A DNA stretch of 64,000 nt from Acanthacorydalis orientalis (lineage: Eukaryota; Arthropoda; Insecta; Megaloptera; Corydalidae): positions 8,230,001 through 8,294,000 of the forward strand of contig CM068317.1 of NCBI GenBank assembly GCA_034766995.1, written 5' to 3'. Every line of letters begins with the position of its first letter. Position 1 is the first letter of the stretch. Of the stretch, positions 50,680 through 62,739 are shown in pieces. Below the pieces are notes generated by a model. The model was not told the DNA's origin. It saw nothing but the letters and a program-made list of their open reading frames with translations, and searched no databases. Both the position numbers and the translations under genes were made by a program.

Positions 50680-51378
50680 ATATATAAAATACAGTTGCAT
50701 ATTTGAAAAAGATCTTAATTATTTTTCCCTTAAGTATTAATTTTAAAATTTATTTACAGATGTTCTTTGACAAATATATTTTTCTCTTAACATACGAAGT
50801 AAAAATTTTTCACTGACAAAAAATATTTAGTAATGAATTATTGATCATTTTTGATTGTGTTTTATGTATATTTATGTATCAATCCCCATAATTCGCATTG
50901 AGTTTAGGTGGAAATAAATGAGAAAAAGTAAATTGATATTTTTATTAATATACCAACGTATAATTTTATTGTTAGTATTACTAAGATGGTTATTAGTTCC
51001 TATTAAAAGTGTTTACTAACTCAATATTTTCTATACTTATTCATTTCTTCATAATGATATGATATTTAACTGTTTTATTCCACAGTTGAATTAATTACTG
51101 GCCAGCAAAACAGAAAATTTTGTTTATCAAAAATGATTAATAAATATTATTTATTAACTTTGTAACTAGCAAAAGTAGAAATATTGTTAATCATTTATGT
51201 ATTGTATGTTTTAATTAATTTTGAATTAATTAGTTTCTTTGTCAAGGAAATTCCACTTTTTATAGACATGGTTATCAGGTATTCAAGGATTAACTGTTTT
51301 GGGGGTTTGTTCCTCAATATTCCTATTAATAACATTGATAATTTATGAAACTCAACAATCATTCATGTGATTAATCTA

Positions 51379-51422
<44 letters not shown>

Positions 51423-51470
51423 AATTAATTTTATGTACATGTTGTGACTTTTAATATATGCATATGAAGT
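49770..51470. other. AT-rich non-coding DNA
   Basis: No gene. TA runs at 50444-50485, 50614-50678 and 51380-51420. The inverted copy of the 17-base motif is at 50841-50857. Confidence 0.55.
50614..50678. repeat. (TA)n microsatellite
   Basis: TA run with TACA/TATG steps at the left. Confidence 0.95.
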
Positions 51471-51720
51471 CATTGCATCGATTCGAACCAACGCCGATTG
51501 CGTTTCCATTAGATACGACAGTGTTTATGTCTAAGTGTATTGTGAAGGGGTGTACGATTGTGTTGGGGTTGTGGTGGCCTCTTGAAGGACCTCACAGATA
51601 GTGGATGGTGCTTGACGTTTTAGTCGGGGCGTCCGCGTTCGACCACTTCAATTAAAACCTCGAGGCTACTTCCTGATTCACTGGTTTTAGATCATGTGTA
51701 CGGATTCATAAAAAAGTATT
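51470..51720. other. GC-richer island, possible regulatory element
   Basis: About 250 bp of mixed composition, including GGTTGTGGTGG and GTCGGGGCGTCCGCGTTCG. No frame of note. Confidence 0.35.
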
Positions 51721-52135
51721 AAATTTTATTAAAATATAATTGTATATATATATATATATATATATATAAATTACAGATTAAAAAGGAAATAATTAAAAAT
51801 ATGAATTTATATTTTGGTTATTGGTTGATCTTTTCCTATGGTGTTTTTTTTAACACTGACACATGATCAGTTAAATAAAAAAATAAATATTTATTGCTTT
51901 GAACAATAGATTCTTCTATATAATTTTAATGGTAACCATTTTATTATATAAAAAAGCAAATTTGAGTGTAAAACATATTTTAGAGGTATAGAATTTTTTT
52001 CTTCATTCTTCTATTTGTGTCAAATAAAAGTTGTTAATTTTTATGATAAAATTAAACATTTTAAATCAATATATTAATGCAGTCATACATAAAAACTTAT
52101 TTTATTTCTCTATCTGTATATATATATATATAGAT

Positions 52136-52300
52136 CTCATCATCATCATTATCAGTCTCTGTCAACCCACTGCTGGATAAAGGCCTATTCCATGATTTTC
52201 TATTTTGTACGATTGAATGCCTCTCTTTTCCACTGATTTTCAATAAAAAATAATTTTCTTATCCCACCTGTTCATTCTCTTTCTTGGTCTATATATCTTC
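52136..52300 (-). mobile_element. Non-LTR retrotransposon 3' tail or derived SINE
   Basis: A (TCA)n run at 52138-52151 is followed by CCACTGCTGGATAAAGGCCT and, about 50 bases later, TGCCTCTCTTTTCCACTGAT. This arrangement (ATC repeat, then a CACTGCTGGA-AGGCCT block) recurs across arthropod genomes at the ends of non-LTR retrotransposons. Read on the minus strand the element ends in a (GAT)n tail. Only the terminal 160 bp or so is present and no reverse transcriptase is seen. Confidence 0.5.
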
Positions 52301-52309
52301 ATAATATTT

Positions 52310-52900
52310 TCATAACTGAGTTATTGGTATATTGAAGTGTTGATCATTTAATCTTAATTTAATATTGAATTTGTAATATATGTTACTTTTAGTTAATCGA
52401 ACTGGTACTTCGAACATTCTATAGCATTATTAAATAATTGAAATAAAATTATTAATTTAAGAGAGATTTAAAGTGTAACTAATTATTTAATACAAGATAT
52501 TAGTTTTTATTAAATACATTTTTAGATCCGTAACCTTTTGAGTGTTAAGCATAAAGGTGAATGACACATGTAACTTAAGTTTACTGATAATTTTGCATGC
52601 TAATAATTGTTGTAAATTTTGGGTCCCCCGTTGACTGTAAAATCAGTTAAACCAAAGGTACTTCAAATAATATTTGAAGAAATTTTCTTATTGGGTTGTA
52701 ATTTTTATTAATTCATTTTTAGTGAATTATCATAATGTAATTAAATTATTTTTATCTAAACTTTGAATTTCAATGTCAGTGATATAGTATAAAAGTATAC
52801 TTAAAAAATATTTAATAAAAAAAGAAATATATTTTTTCTGTACGTATATTTCGTGAAATGATTGATATTTCTGAATAAATGCAGATGCACACATATACAC

Positions 52901-52967
<67 letters not shown>

Positions 52968-53169
52968 TCAAAAATATAAGAAATGTTTAATAATTAAGTA
53001 TTAAGTTCTGCTTCATAGTACATATTTTCTTATACGAAATACCAACATATGTTGAGTAATATAGTTGTACGAAATACAATCAAAATGTTGAGTAATTTTT
53101 TATTATTTGTTTTAATAAGGATATGTGTATTTCTATAGTGATTCCACTATACAAAATATGTATTTTTTG

Positions 53170-53205
<36 letters not shown>

Positions 53206-53640
53206 AATAAAATGAACAGTAAGCAATTCATTTCATAATAAATTTTTTATTCATAAAAATCATTTGCAAAGAAACAATTATTAATGATGAATTTGACAAG
53301 AATTTTATGGAAGTGATTTATTTATAAAAAATAATTTTGCAACAGACCCAATGACCCAACTTAAATTTTTGATTTTACTGAAAATTAAAAAAATGTAATT
53401 TCTTTTTAGTTTCAAAAATTAAGCAATTTAAGTGAAAGCGAAAGGGCAGAATGTCATGTTGTTAACGTCAAATTTTGTCATTTTCTAAATGTAAATGAAT
53501 TTTTTAACTTTTATAAAAAATTAAACAGTACACTTTTCAAAAAAATTAATTCTAAGAAACTGGTACAACTCTCTTAATATTAATAAACATTTTATAATCC
53601 ATTCTTATTAAATTCAAATTTATCAGTAAGTCGAGAATAC
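52310..53640. other. AT-rich non-coding DNA
   Basis: No gene; TA runs at 52913-52963 and 53175-53202. Confidence 0.55.
52913..52963. repeat. (TA)n microsatellite
   Basis: Pure TA after CACATA units. Confidence 0.95.
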
Positions 53641-53681
53641 CGTTCATGTTTTATCCTAAAGGTATATTATTTGAAGAAAAA

Positions 53682-53730
53682 TATAAAAGTGAGAGGCTCG
53701 ACAGTTGACAGACGGCGGCAGGTCTAAGTC
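53682..53730 (+). promoter_or_regulatory. Candidate core promoter (speculative)
   Basis: TATAAAAG at 53682-53689 is followed by GC-richer sequence (GACAGACGGCGGCAGG). Initiator-like ACAGTT lies about 20 bases downstream, too close to be ideal; ACAGAC lies about 29 bases downstream. No transcript or start codon can be tied to it. Confidence 0.15.
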
Positions 53731-53939
53731 CTTTTGTGATATTCTTTTGTTGTTTGTTATTTGGTCGCGTGTTTTCTTTTTAAAAAATACCTAATCATTA
53801 TTACCTTCATATTTTTAGGGCATACTTCGTAAAAGAAATTAAATACATAAAGTAAAATAAATTAAACACATAAAGAAATTAAATATATAACATACAATTA
53901 TGAAAGATAGTGTTTTCAGGTAATTATTTAATAAATAAT

Positions 53940-53940
<1 letters not shown>

Positions 53941-53981
<41 letters not shown>
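53941..53981. repeat. (TA)n microsatellite
   Basis: Pure TA run. Confidence 0.9.
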
Positions 53982-53985
<4 letters not shown>

Positions 53986-54288
53986 GTATATGAATGACAT
54001 AATTTAAATGTGTCATATAGTCTGGAAAAAATGTCAACATTTGTTTCATACAATAAATTAATATATTTTCGTCGAAACATGTGTTCGTCGAATAACATAT
54101 CTCATATACTTTATATTCATAGTGAAGAAATTTCATCAAAGAACAGTTAAATTATAATTATTATTTATATTTATTTTTTGAAAGATTTATCTTTATAAAT
54201 CGATAAATATTTCATAAGGCGGTTCTTTATAGTTTGTATAAACTAATTTCGTGAAATATCAATATCATTATTTAATTTTTTATTTCAA

Positions 54289-54290
<2 letters not shown>

Positions 54291-54352
<62 letters not shown>

Positions 54353-54360
54353 CACAAACA

Positions 54361-54427
<67 letters not shown>
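54291..54427. repeat. Compound (TA)n(TG)n(TA)n array
   Basis: About 135 bp, with GTGTGTGT and ACACACA breaks. Confidence 0.95.
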
Positions 54428-54429
<2 letters not shown>

Positions 54430-54779
54430 AATCAAATAATTTTAATTTGAAGGTTAAAAAAAATGAAATTCGAATGAATTATTTATTTTTCGTATGAAAC
54501 CAAAAAGATTATGAGTGTATTTTTTTTAAATTTAATTGAAATAAAATAAATTTAATAAAGTGAAGTCAATTTTCGAAAAAAAAAATGAAAATAATACTGA
54601 AATTTTTTTAAAAATTTTTATCATACAAAAAAGAAAAAATCTGTTTTGATACAATTTTATATCGGAAAACTAGAAAAGAATGATATTTAATCCATTTAAA
54701 ATATTAACAACTGTGAATGTATACATTTGCTTCGTTCTTTATTTATTTATTTATTTATCGTACAAAAAATATATGTTTG

Positions 54780-55580
54780 ATATGTGTTTTCAAAACGGTT
54801 GTGTTAATGTCGACTGAATGACGCATACTTAAAAAAATGAAAACTATCGGTCCACATCTGACACATTGAGCTTATTAAATTGATTTAACGCCTAATTAAA
54901 TATATTTTTCGATCAGCTCGAACACGAACATTTTTATTTTCAATGACCATAATTCTTTTCGGCTACACTGAGAGTTCTAATACACGCATCGAATAAATAA
55001 TACCGTTCAAAGACACCAATTACGTCCGAATGGTACCAATTTCCGCAAACATATTCGGTAAGTGCTAAATCTTTCGTCCGTCCGTTCTACCGCGCGCGCG
55101 AGTAACAGATTTTCAGAGTTTCATTTAATTTGTTTTGGCATGCCGTTCGAACGGACCACCTAAACAGTTCTGTGACTCGGTGGGTGTGTTCCACCCAGAT
55201 TTTAGAGTCGTTTTATAGACTGATTCATCACCCAACTGTTCGCGAAATCAACGTAGTCCGATGACCTGGACGTCTCTCTAAATCCAAGACAGTGTCAACA
55301 TCTGTCAACGGAATCCTAATATACGGCTATTACTCAATCCCGGCGAGCGTATGATTAATTTTGCTTCAGACAAAGTGATTATTTAAAAACGGGTCTTGGA
55401 CGATCGGATATTTGTTCTTATTTTTATACTCCATTACAAATACGACTCGTTCGAAGCTAATTTTTTATGTATGTTTATCGTTCACGATGGAACAGATTAT
55501 TTAGAGCACGGTGATATTTATCAACATGTTTATTGTATGAGTAAATGTTCATTTGGCGTTATTTAAAATTGAACGATTCG
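54780..55580. other. GC-richer island, possible regulatory or exonic region
   Basis: About 800 bp of mixed composition centred on 54980-55400, with CCGCGCGCGCGAG near 55090 and the perfect 12-bp palindrome CCGTTCGAACGG (about 55143). No long open frame. Its size and contrast with the flanks make it one of the best candidates for conserved function. Confidence 0.4.
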
Positions 55581-55608
55581 AGTAATTTATTTTGACATTA
55601 AATATTCA

Positions 55609-55610
<2 letters not shown>

Positions 55611-55680
<70 letters not shown>

Positions 55681-55700
55681 TGTACATATATACACACACA
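55611..55700. repeat. (TA)n with TACA/TATG breaks
   Basis: About 90 bp of TA followed by a short CA run. Confidence 0.9.
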
Positions 55701-55719
55701 CATTTATGTGTGTATTTAT

Positions 55720-58650
55720 GTACGAAATATCTTAAATACTATACAAATTGTACTTTAGAATGTTCTATTTAATAATGAAGAAACTGAAATGAAACAAAAA
55801 TAAACTTGTACACAAATAAATAGTTAATCTGATTAATTTCAGTTAGCTTTCAAAATAACTATCCTCAATAAGCGGTAAATTAATTATTAGAGATACAAAC
55901 TGTCTAATAAATTTTAAAACAAATCTCGACGAAGATAAGTACATACTTTGGATCACTGTAATTTTTTAAATTTTAACATAATGATTTTTTTTCTATATGT
56001 TAATGTTTCGTTTAAGAAGAAAATATGTATATTGAAAGTCAGTTGTCAGTAAATGTTTTCTGTAATAGTTTTTTTAATATTATTTTTAATACTTTCTATT
56101 TCATATTATACAATATTTCTTCTATCCTTTTTGTGTATACAATATTTTTAATCATAAATAAATTAATATTTTTAAATATATTTATTTTACATAAAAAAAT
56201 GAGTGAATATTTTATATAAAATATTCTATAATTAAATTCCTACTATTTAAAAAAAATATTTGTTTTGTTATATAATCAGTTAAAATTTCGTACTCAAAAA
56301 CTAATTTATAACTTTCATTTAATAACACATCTATGATTTTGTCTAATGATCTTAATTCAACTTTCAAACAGCTTTAAAATCCGATCAGTGTGGAATTTGA
56401 TGTATTCTTTGGTGAAAAATAAATAAAAAGTAAAAAAAGTAAATAAATGAAAAGTAAATTCTATTTATAACACCTTAGTTGTTGACACTCCCCTAAACCC
56501 TAACTATCTATCTATCTATCTATTGATGTATAATTATTAAGTATTATTTAAACTAAATGAGTTTTCCGTTGGAATATATGAAAACATACAGTATATTCCA
56601 AAATAAATGTTATTGTTCTTAAATAATGACTTTATTTATATTTATAAATTATTTAAAATTATTTGAAATTAAAATTCGTAGTAATAAAGTTAGAAGAACT
56701 ATAAAATATTTAACGCTTCTAAACAAAACTTGTTAATGAAGCATAAATGTTTTGTAAGAATGAAATTGGTTTATGATTTTTTAGACTGTGGTAATCTGAT
56801 AAATAATTTAGAACTCATGTAAATGTATTTAAAAAAATAATGTTTATTTCATATCGTTCTTCAATTATTTCGCTTATTAAAATAATCCTTTTAGCATATT
56901 GTTAGAAAGATTATACTTTAGTATACTTAAAATTTAATTTATTTATTATCTTTCATGAATAAGTTATTTTCTATTGTAGGTAATTAATATATAATGATTT
57001 TTTCAATTTAGTTCTATAAAATGTGTAATAATTCATATACAAATATTTTTCTAACAGAGAATAAGTTTTAAGTTGATTAAAATAAATTGCATAAAAATAA
57101 ACTCATTTACTACATATTTTAATTAAGTTCATTGTTATTAACGTTGATAAATGAGTTGAATTTTTAAACTGTCTTGTTTATTGTATAAAATAATTTAGAA
57201 ATATGACACAAATAAATATGACATAGAATTTGTATACAAATTTGACGGTTCTATCCTTTGCCAAAAGTAATAATTTTCAGTCAGTCGTGTATTTAATTCA
57301 ATATAAAAAATAAGAGAACCGAATGAATGTTAGAATATTTAAAGTAATAATCTTAATTGAAGCTAGTTCTTCTAAAAATTAAATTTAATTATTCAAGTGA
57401 TAATTGTTTATTTTGATAGCTGTAATTCTGTTTATATATTATTTTAGTAAATCATTTAAGTAGTTATTAAGCGTGACTATTTTTGGATTTCGAAACGTTT
57501 TCCGGTAATTTGTAGACACATTTTCTTAATTATTAAATGTTTTGGTATTTTTTTACAAAATTTATCAGATTCAAATATAGACGATCTGAAATCTGTAAAT
57601 CAGTGTGAAACTTTATTGAATTTTATCTTTGTTTAAAAAAAATACTGGAAATTTAAAATGATAAGTTAGGTATATTTAATTTAATTGATAAAAATGATAA
57701 AATTGAAATACTTCAAAATTGAAATGCATAAAAGATATAGCAGTTTTTTTATAATCAACTAATCTTTATTGTACTACATAAAAAATATTTAATTACTTGT
57801 ATGAATAGCAAGGTAAAAATTATAAAATATTCAAAATAGTAAATAATAATGAATGTGAATGCACCTGCATAGAATATCAGTGTTTATAGTTACTCAGTTA
57901 AAAAGAACTTTATTTTAAATAATTCTTCTTGTCAATTTATTCTTACATTATTTCTTTAATTTATATTTTTTTGGAACACAAACATGATATGAGAAATGTG
58001 CAAAGACAAGAAGTTTAACTGTTAACAGAGCAACATATATTGACATGTTTTCATTTACTTAAAATTTACATGATATATAAATGTTTCTGAAATCTTTCAG
58101 TAAATCTGAAGAGAAAATTATCTTCAGAATCATTATATTGAACAAATTTTACAACATTTGTCTGTCTTGTATAATAATTTTTGATTAAATAAGTACATGT
58201 CAATAATTATTTTTTCAATAACACCATCCTATTTTATCTTATTTATCAGAAATTTTCATTTTTTTAAGTCGTTAAGATAAATTGTTTGTATATCGTTGTT
58301 CTTATAAATTTTTTTTATTAACTATTTTTTTACGAACAAAGTTTTTTATTAATTCATTAAGTACTCCAAACATTAGGAATTTCTCTTTATTAAAAAGTAG
58401 TCATTGTTTATTATCTATTTTGACTGATTGTACATATTTTAATTGTATAATTGTTTTCTTTTTTTGATGAGAGAAAAATGAAGTATGATTTAGATAATTT
58501 AAAAATGATATTAATATTTATTTAAAGAATAATTCAATATTTTATTTTTTAAAAAATAGAGAAATTACAATAATTGAATAAATAAATTTTATAATAACAT
58601 TTTATTCATTTTAAAAACAATGTTTAAAAAAACTGAATATTTTATTACAA
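55720..58650. other. AT-rich non-coding DNA, few repeats
   Basis: Nearly 3 kb without a TA array, unusual for this window. No gene; frames at 56025 and 58282 are Phe/Ile/Leu-rich chance frames. A short (CTAT)n run lies at about 56507-56522. Confidence 0.5.
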
Positions 58651-58659
58651 ATAATTTGA

Positions 58660-59310
58660 ATTGTAGCAGCCAGCTTTACATTTTTAAATCTTTTGAAACT
58701 ATGCTGCACCCGTGTATCCAAAACAAATTACAAAACTGTCAGAAATTCACGTACACTCGACATCAATAAATATGCGAATTTATGTGCTAGATTTGAAACA
58801 TGATTGGTTGTTTATAACAGTCATACTGTTTTTCAACCAAAGGAAAATATAAAAAAAACACTCGTCTGAAACATATTTATAGAAATGTAATTTGTCAGAC
58901 GTTGCTCGATCTTGTGTACCGTTTCTCAATCCGAGGTACTTTAAGAATTTCGATTTCGAAAAAAACATACAGAACCGACAGATCAATTTTGGCTATTTAC
59001 CAATATACGCTATTTTGACAATATCGGAATGCAGATGAATGCACACAAATTTACTGTATGCATTTACTGTAAACATAGATTTGGCTTTGGTGTGCATGTC
59101 ATTTGGATAAAATTGTTGTTTATTTTTTTCAATGAATGTTGGCATTCGTTGACACAAATGCGATTTTAACGTCAGAATTTACTTGTTGTTCGAAGGAACG
59201 ATTCTATATTTTCGTATATGTGAAGTCATTTCGGAGAAATGTCATGTTAATGGTAACGAATAAATTCACGATTGGCATAGATCTAATTAGTGACGATCAT
59301 TTTTGAACAA
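58660..59310. other. GC-richer patch
   Basis: Moderately mixed composition. A minus-strand frame of 68 codons (58780-58986) is unrecognised. No other feature. Confidence 0.25.
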
Positions 59311-59320
59311 AAAACATTGT

Positions 59321-59356
59321 ATATATATATATATATATATATTGTATATATATATA
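59321..59356. repeat. (TA)n microsatellite
   Basis: Two TA blocks around TTGTA. Confidence 0.9.
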
Positions 59357-59504
59357 ATTACAGATTTTCCACGTAGTAACCTAAAAATAAAATAAAAAAA
59401 TCAAAACATTAAAGATAAATGATTCAATTTATAAAACGAAGTCATTTGCATAGCACTTTCGTAGAAAAAACTATTTTGAGTTGAAATCTCTAAATTAAGA
59501 GTGT

Positions 59505-60273
59505 CGTTTGATAAGTATGGCAGAAAAGCAGGTTAAATACCGTTTTTTAGAAAAAATCGATTTTATGTCTCATCATAGTATCCATTGAAGGCTATATACT
59601 TGGTCCAATGAGTCTGCAAAATATGCATTGACGTCGGTGATTACATACTCATTCGATAAGAATTTCTTCCCACCGTTAAATTTTCAAATTTGAGAAGAGG
59701 AAGAAGTCACACGAGGCTTAAGTCTGGAGAATAGGGTGGATGAAAAATCAATTCGAAGTCTAATTTGTACAATTTTGGCATTGCAATGGTAAATTTATGG
59801 GACGGTGCTTTGTCCTGATGAAAGAGTACTTTTTTGTACGCTCTTCTTGGCCGTTTTTGTTTCAGCTCTTCTTTCAAACGGACCAAAAATGTTGCATAAT
59901 AGTCTCTTGTTATCGTTTTTCCTTTCTTTAAGTAGTTGGATCAGTATGATTTCATGAGAATCCCAAAAAATATATTAGTCATCACCTTCCCAGCCAGCAA
60001 AATGGTATTCACCTTCTTCTGCGCACTTTCACCAGTCGTTGTCCAATTCTTTGACTGCTGCTTTGACTCAGGTGTGTAGTGGTGGATCTATGTTTCATCC
60101 ACAGCGACGAAACAGGTACAATACTCGCTTCAAATATCTGTAGAATATGAACAACGCGTCGTTTTTAGCTGAAATTCTATCTGTGCTACTTCGAAAAGTG
60201 ACTCTTGATAGCAGTGACATTACCAAATGAATAGTGGTGCCATTTCATAGAAATTTACTAAACTTATCAAACG
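59505..60273 (-). mobile_element. Decayed DD34D mariner element (about 770 bp)
   Basis: The left end contains CGTTTGATAAGT (59505-59516) and the right end its exact complement ACTTATCAAACG (60262-60273), a plausible terminal inverted repeat. Between them the minus strand encodes the catalytic half of a mariner transposase. The N-terminal DNA-binding region is largely unrecognisable in the short stretch upstream of the first catalytic Asp, so the element is internally deleted. It is a different mariner from the short family (different ends and sequence), and is deleted on the opposite side. Confidence 0.7.
59560..60110 (-). pseudogene. mariner transposase catalytic domain (broken)
   Basis: Reading leftwards, the first catalytic Asp is in AVDET, where the next Trp codon is a stop, then IHHYTPESKQQSKNWT. 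A GKVMTNIFWDS block follows, then the second Asp in VLFHQDKAPSH. The third motif PPYSPDLS runs out of frame; the expected SCDFFLFSNLK, carrying the third Asp, appears in another frame. After that GGKKFLSNEYVITDV-AYFAD and the C-terminal end remain. The spacing fits DD34D mariners. At least one stop and one frameshift disable it. It acted as a cut-and-paste transposase in its ancestor. Confidence 0.85.
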
Positions 60274-60279
60274 ATCTAC

Positions 60280-61136
60280 GTATAAGTAATAAAACATTGC
60301 CAAAATTTTATAAATCTGTTGTAAAAAAAAAAATAAATTATATATATTATAATTTTGAACAGTGCTGACATTTACTTTTACATATGAATTACTCAACACA
60401 TAATAAAAAATGTCAGATTTTCGTATGGCTAAGCTCTATCAATAGTCTAACACTGCCCGAAATTAACACATGTGAGGAGCAAGTTTAATATCGCATTCTT
60501 CTGTAGTAATAAGAGTCTTTATAATATTTTAATCCAATATCATTTCTCGTAAACAATCCTTCATGAACTAAAAATAGTAGGTCTTGTTCCTGAAACTTTA
60601 AACTAGGGTATTCAAATGAAAATTTTAGTTATTACCAGATTATTTACTCTCAAATTCAGTAAGAGGATTTCATGGGTATTCTGTAATTCAACTGGTTAAA
60701 CTCTGAAGCAAATTTTTCGGGTGTCTACGAAACATGTTCCATTCTTAATGGAAATCCTTACCTTCGATGCTTATCATCAATTTGATCAACGCGATTTATG
60801 AGTCTCTGTGTCATCATTCATTCTACAGAAAGTCTAAAAGTTTATCAAATACATCACATAAGCCTTCGTTTTAGAAGAATCACAATTAAAACCCTTATAA
60901 ATCTATCAAAATTAACAAGAAACATTTTTTTAACCTGCGGGTGAGCAAATCATTATATATTGCTTTCCAAGACATGTAGTTATTTTATTATTGAGTCCCA
61001 AATATGAAAAGCATGCCTCATACTTCTCTAGTTGGTATTAAAAATAGTTATAAAAAATTTAATGTATATCACAATTATGATAGGTCATTGTGGATTAAAG
61101 AATTCCAAGCGCAAAACCGTGGCCTCATTTTTTAAA
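60280..61136. other. Non-coding DNA, moderately AT-rich
   Basis: Less AT-rich than the average at 60590-60960, but I recognise no element or frame. Confidence 0.4.
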
Positions 61137-61138
61137 TA

Positions 61139-61720
61139 TCAGGTTGATAGAAAAATAATTGCGATTTATGACTTTCAAATTTTAGGTGGTTTAAGTGTTT
61201 CAAGTAGCCCTGAACTTTTGAATGATTAACGTCTAACTTTTGTGCAAGCTCTCAAATTGTTGTGCTTGGTGATGATTGAACTAACAGCTTAAGTTGGTCA
61301 TTATGAACTGTACAAAGACACCTCCGACCTTCTTTATCATAAAGGCTCTCGTTCTCAGTACCAAATTTTCGTAACCACCATTGCACTGTATGTTCCTTAA
61401 TAGTACCCACAATAAAAACATCGTTTAATTTACGAGCAGTTTCTACTACTTTACCCCCCGTTTGAACTCATACAAAAATTTTCTCTTATTTGCTTTTTTT
61501 CCATCTTTAATTCAATACCTCAATTTAAAGCAAAATTAATAATAAAACCAAAGTCAATGTTACCAAAATACAGACAGAAAAATATGCTTTAAAATGATAT
61601 AAATATGAAAACGATGAAATGGCACTTTCATTGAAAAAAATTTGTGTAAAATTTGTATAAATGTGTAAAAAAGTTAGTATTCAGGAAACGGAAACCGTAA
61701 TTATTTTCCAACCAACCTAA
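61139..61720 (-). mobile_element. Short mariner derivative, copy D (582 bp)
   Basis: Flanked by TA at 61137-61138 and 61721-61722. Ends are TCAGGTTGATAGAAAAATAA and ATTATTTTCCAACCAACCTA plus A. The body aligns with copies A and B along its whole length, with a small extra stretch near 61645-61675 (TTTGTGTAAAATTTGTATAA). It carries the longest nearly continuous reading frame of the family. Confidence 0.9.
61190..61490 (-). pseudogene. mariner transposase DNA-binding domain remnant (copy D)
   Basis: One minus-strand frame reads KVVETARKLNDVF, then VGTIKEHTVQWWLRKF, NESLYDKEGRR, VHNDQLKLLVQ, then a single TGA at 61254-61252, and LAQKLDVNHSKVQGYLKHL. This is the first helix-turn-helix, linker and second helix-turn-helix of a mariner transposase, open for about 85 codons apart from that stop. 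The beginning (KKQIRE, LYEFKRG) is in other frames. The catalytic domain is absent and the left terminal repeat follows directly. Confidence 0.8.
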
Positions 61721-61722
61721 TA

Positions 61723-62688
61723 TTTTGAACAGGAAATTTTATATTGTATAGGAAGCGACTTATTTATGAAATATCATATTATATTAAATTAAATGAAAAT
61801 CTTATATTAAAAAATATTATATTAAATGAAAAATTAATGTATGAATTTAGATGTACAGTTTTTTTTGAAGAAATGATTTACTACTTCCTTTTATATATTA
61901 CAAGTTTCATATAATAAAATGAGTAAAAATGATTATTAAATTATTTTTTTGCTTAGTTAATAATATTTCTTTGTAATATGTTTCAAATCTAAAACAATTG
62001 CGAAAATGAATTATATTTATTGTTATAGTTCTTCTCAGCATTAATTAAATCAGAATAATGGAATCCAAAGCAGTGTTTGGAAAAACAATACATACCATTA
62101 ATTTTTATTACAATATAATTCTGGAATTGTGGTTAATACAATTTACATTCATTAACTCTAAAAGCCATAAAGATTTCTTCTAATTAAAAATGTCAATTAT
62201 TATTATTAGTCAATTTTGAATGATGTTGAGCAAATCTTAATGGGAAATATCATCATTCCCAGAAACCTAAAATATTTTTTTATCTCAATACACTCTGACG
62301 AAGATTTCCACTAAAATGTATTTAAGAAACAATTAAAATAATCAATTACTGAATATTTTTGATTAGAAAACGTCTTGTGTATATGATGAAAAAAAATTCA
62401 TCAGTGAAAGTTCTTTTTATTTTTTTTATATTGATGTCATTCATATATTATAATTTAAATTTCTGGTTTATTTTGAAAAGTTGAATAATAAATATTAGAA
62501 TTTATATAAAAAAAATTATTTAAACAAATACACAAATTAAAATCTTATTTTTTACATGTATTATCATAAAATGGTTGAGTGAGTAACTTTTTTCTATTAA
62601 CTTTTTTTATTCGAAAGTTAAACTTTAAATTGAATTGAATAATAAAGCTTACTGTAGACTATATGTGAATGAGTGGTGAAATAAATTC

Positions 62689-62690
<2 letters not shown>
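61723..62690. other. AT-rich non-coding DNA
   Basis: No gene; contains copy 2 of a dispersed repeat at 62105-62200. Confidence 0.5.
62105..62200 (+). repeat. Dispersed repeat, copy 2
   Basis: Shares ATAATTCTGG, TTGTGG, AAAGCCATAAA and ATTAAAAATGT in the same order and spacing with 34630-34730. Confidence 0.45.
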
Positions 62691-62723
<33 letters not shown>

Positions 62724-62725
62724 AA
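62690..62725. repeat. Compound (TA)n(TG)n microsatellite
   Basis: TA run followed by TG run. Confidence 0.9.
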
Positions 62726-62739
62726 TGTATTTGTCACAT

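Noticed and set aside
56025..56219. 64-codon hydrophobic frame
   Set aside because: Phe/Ile/Leu richness follows from T-rich sequence; no supporting signal.
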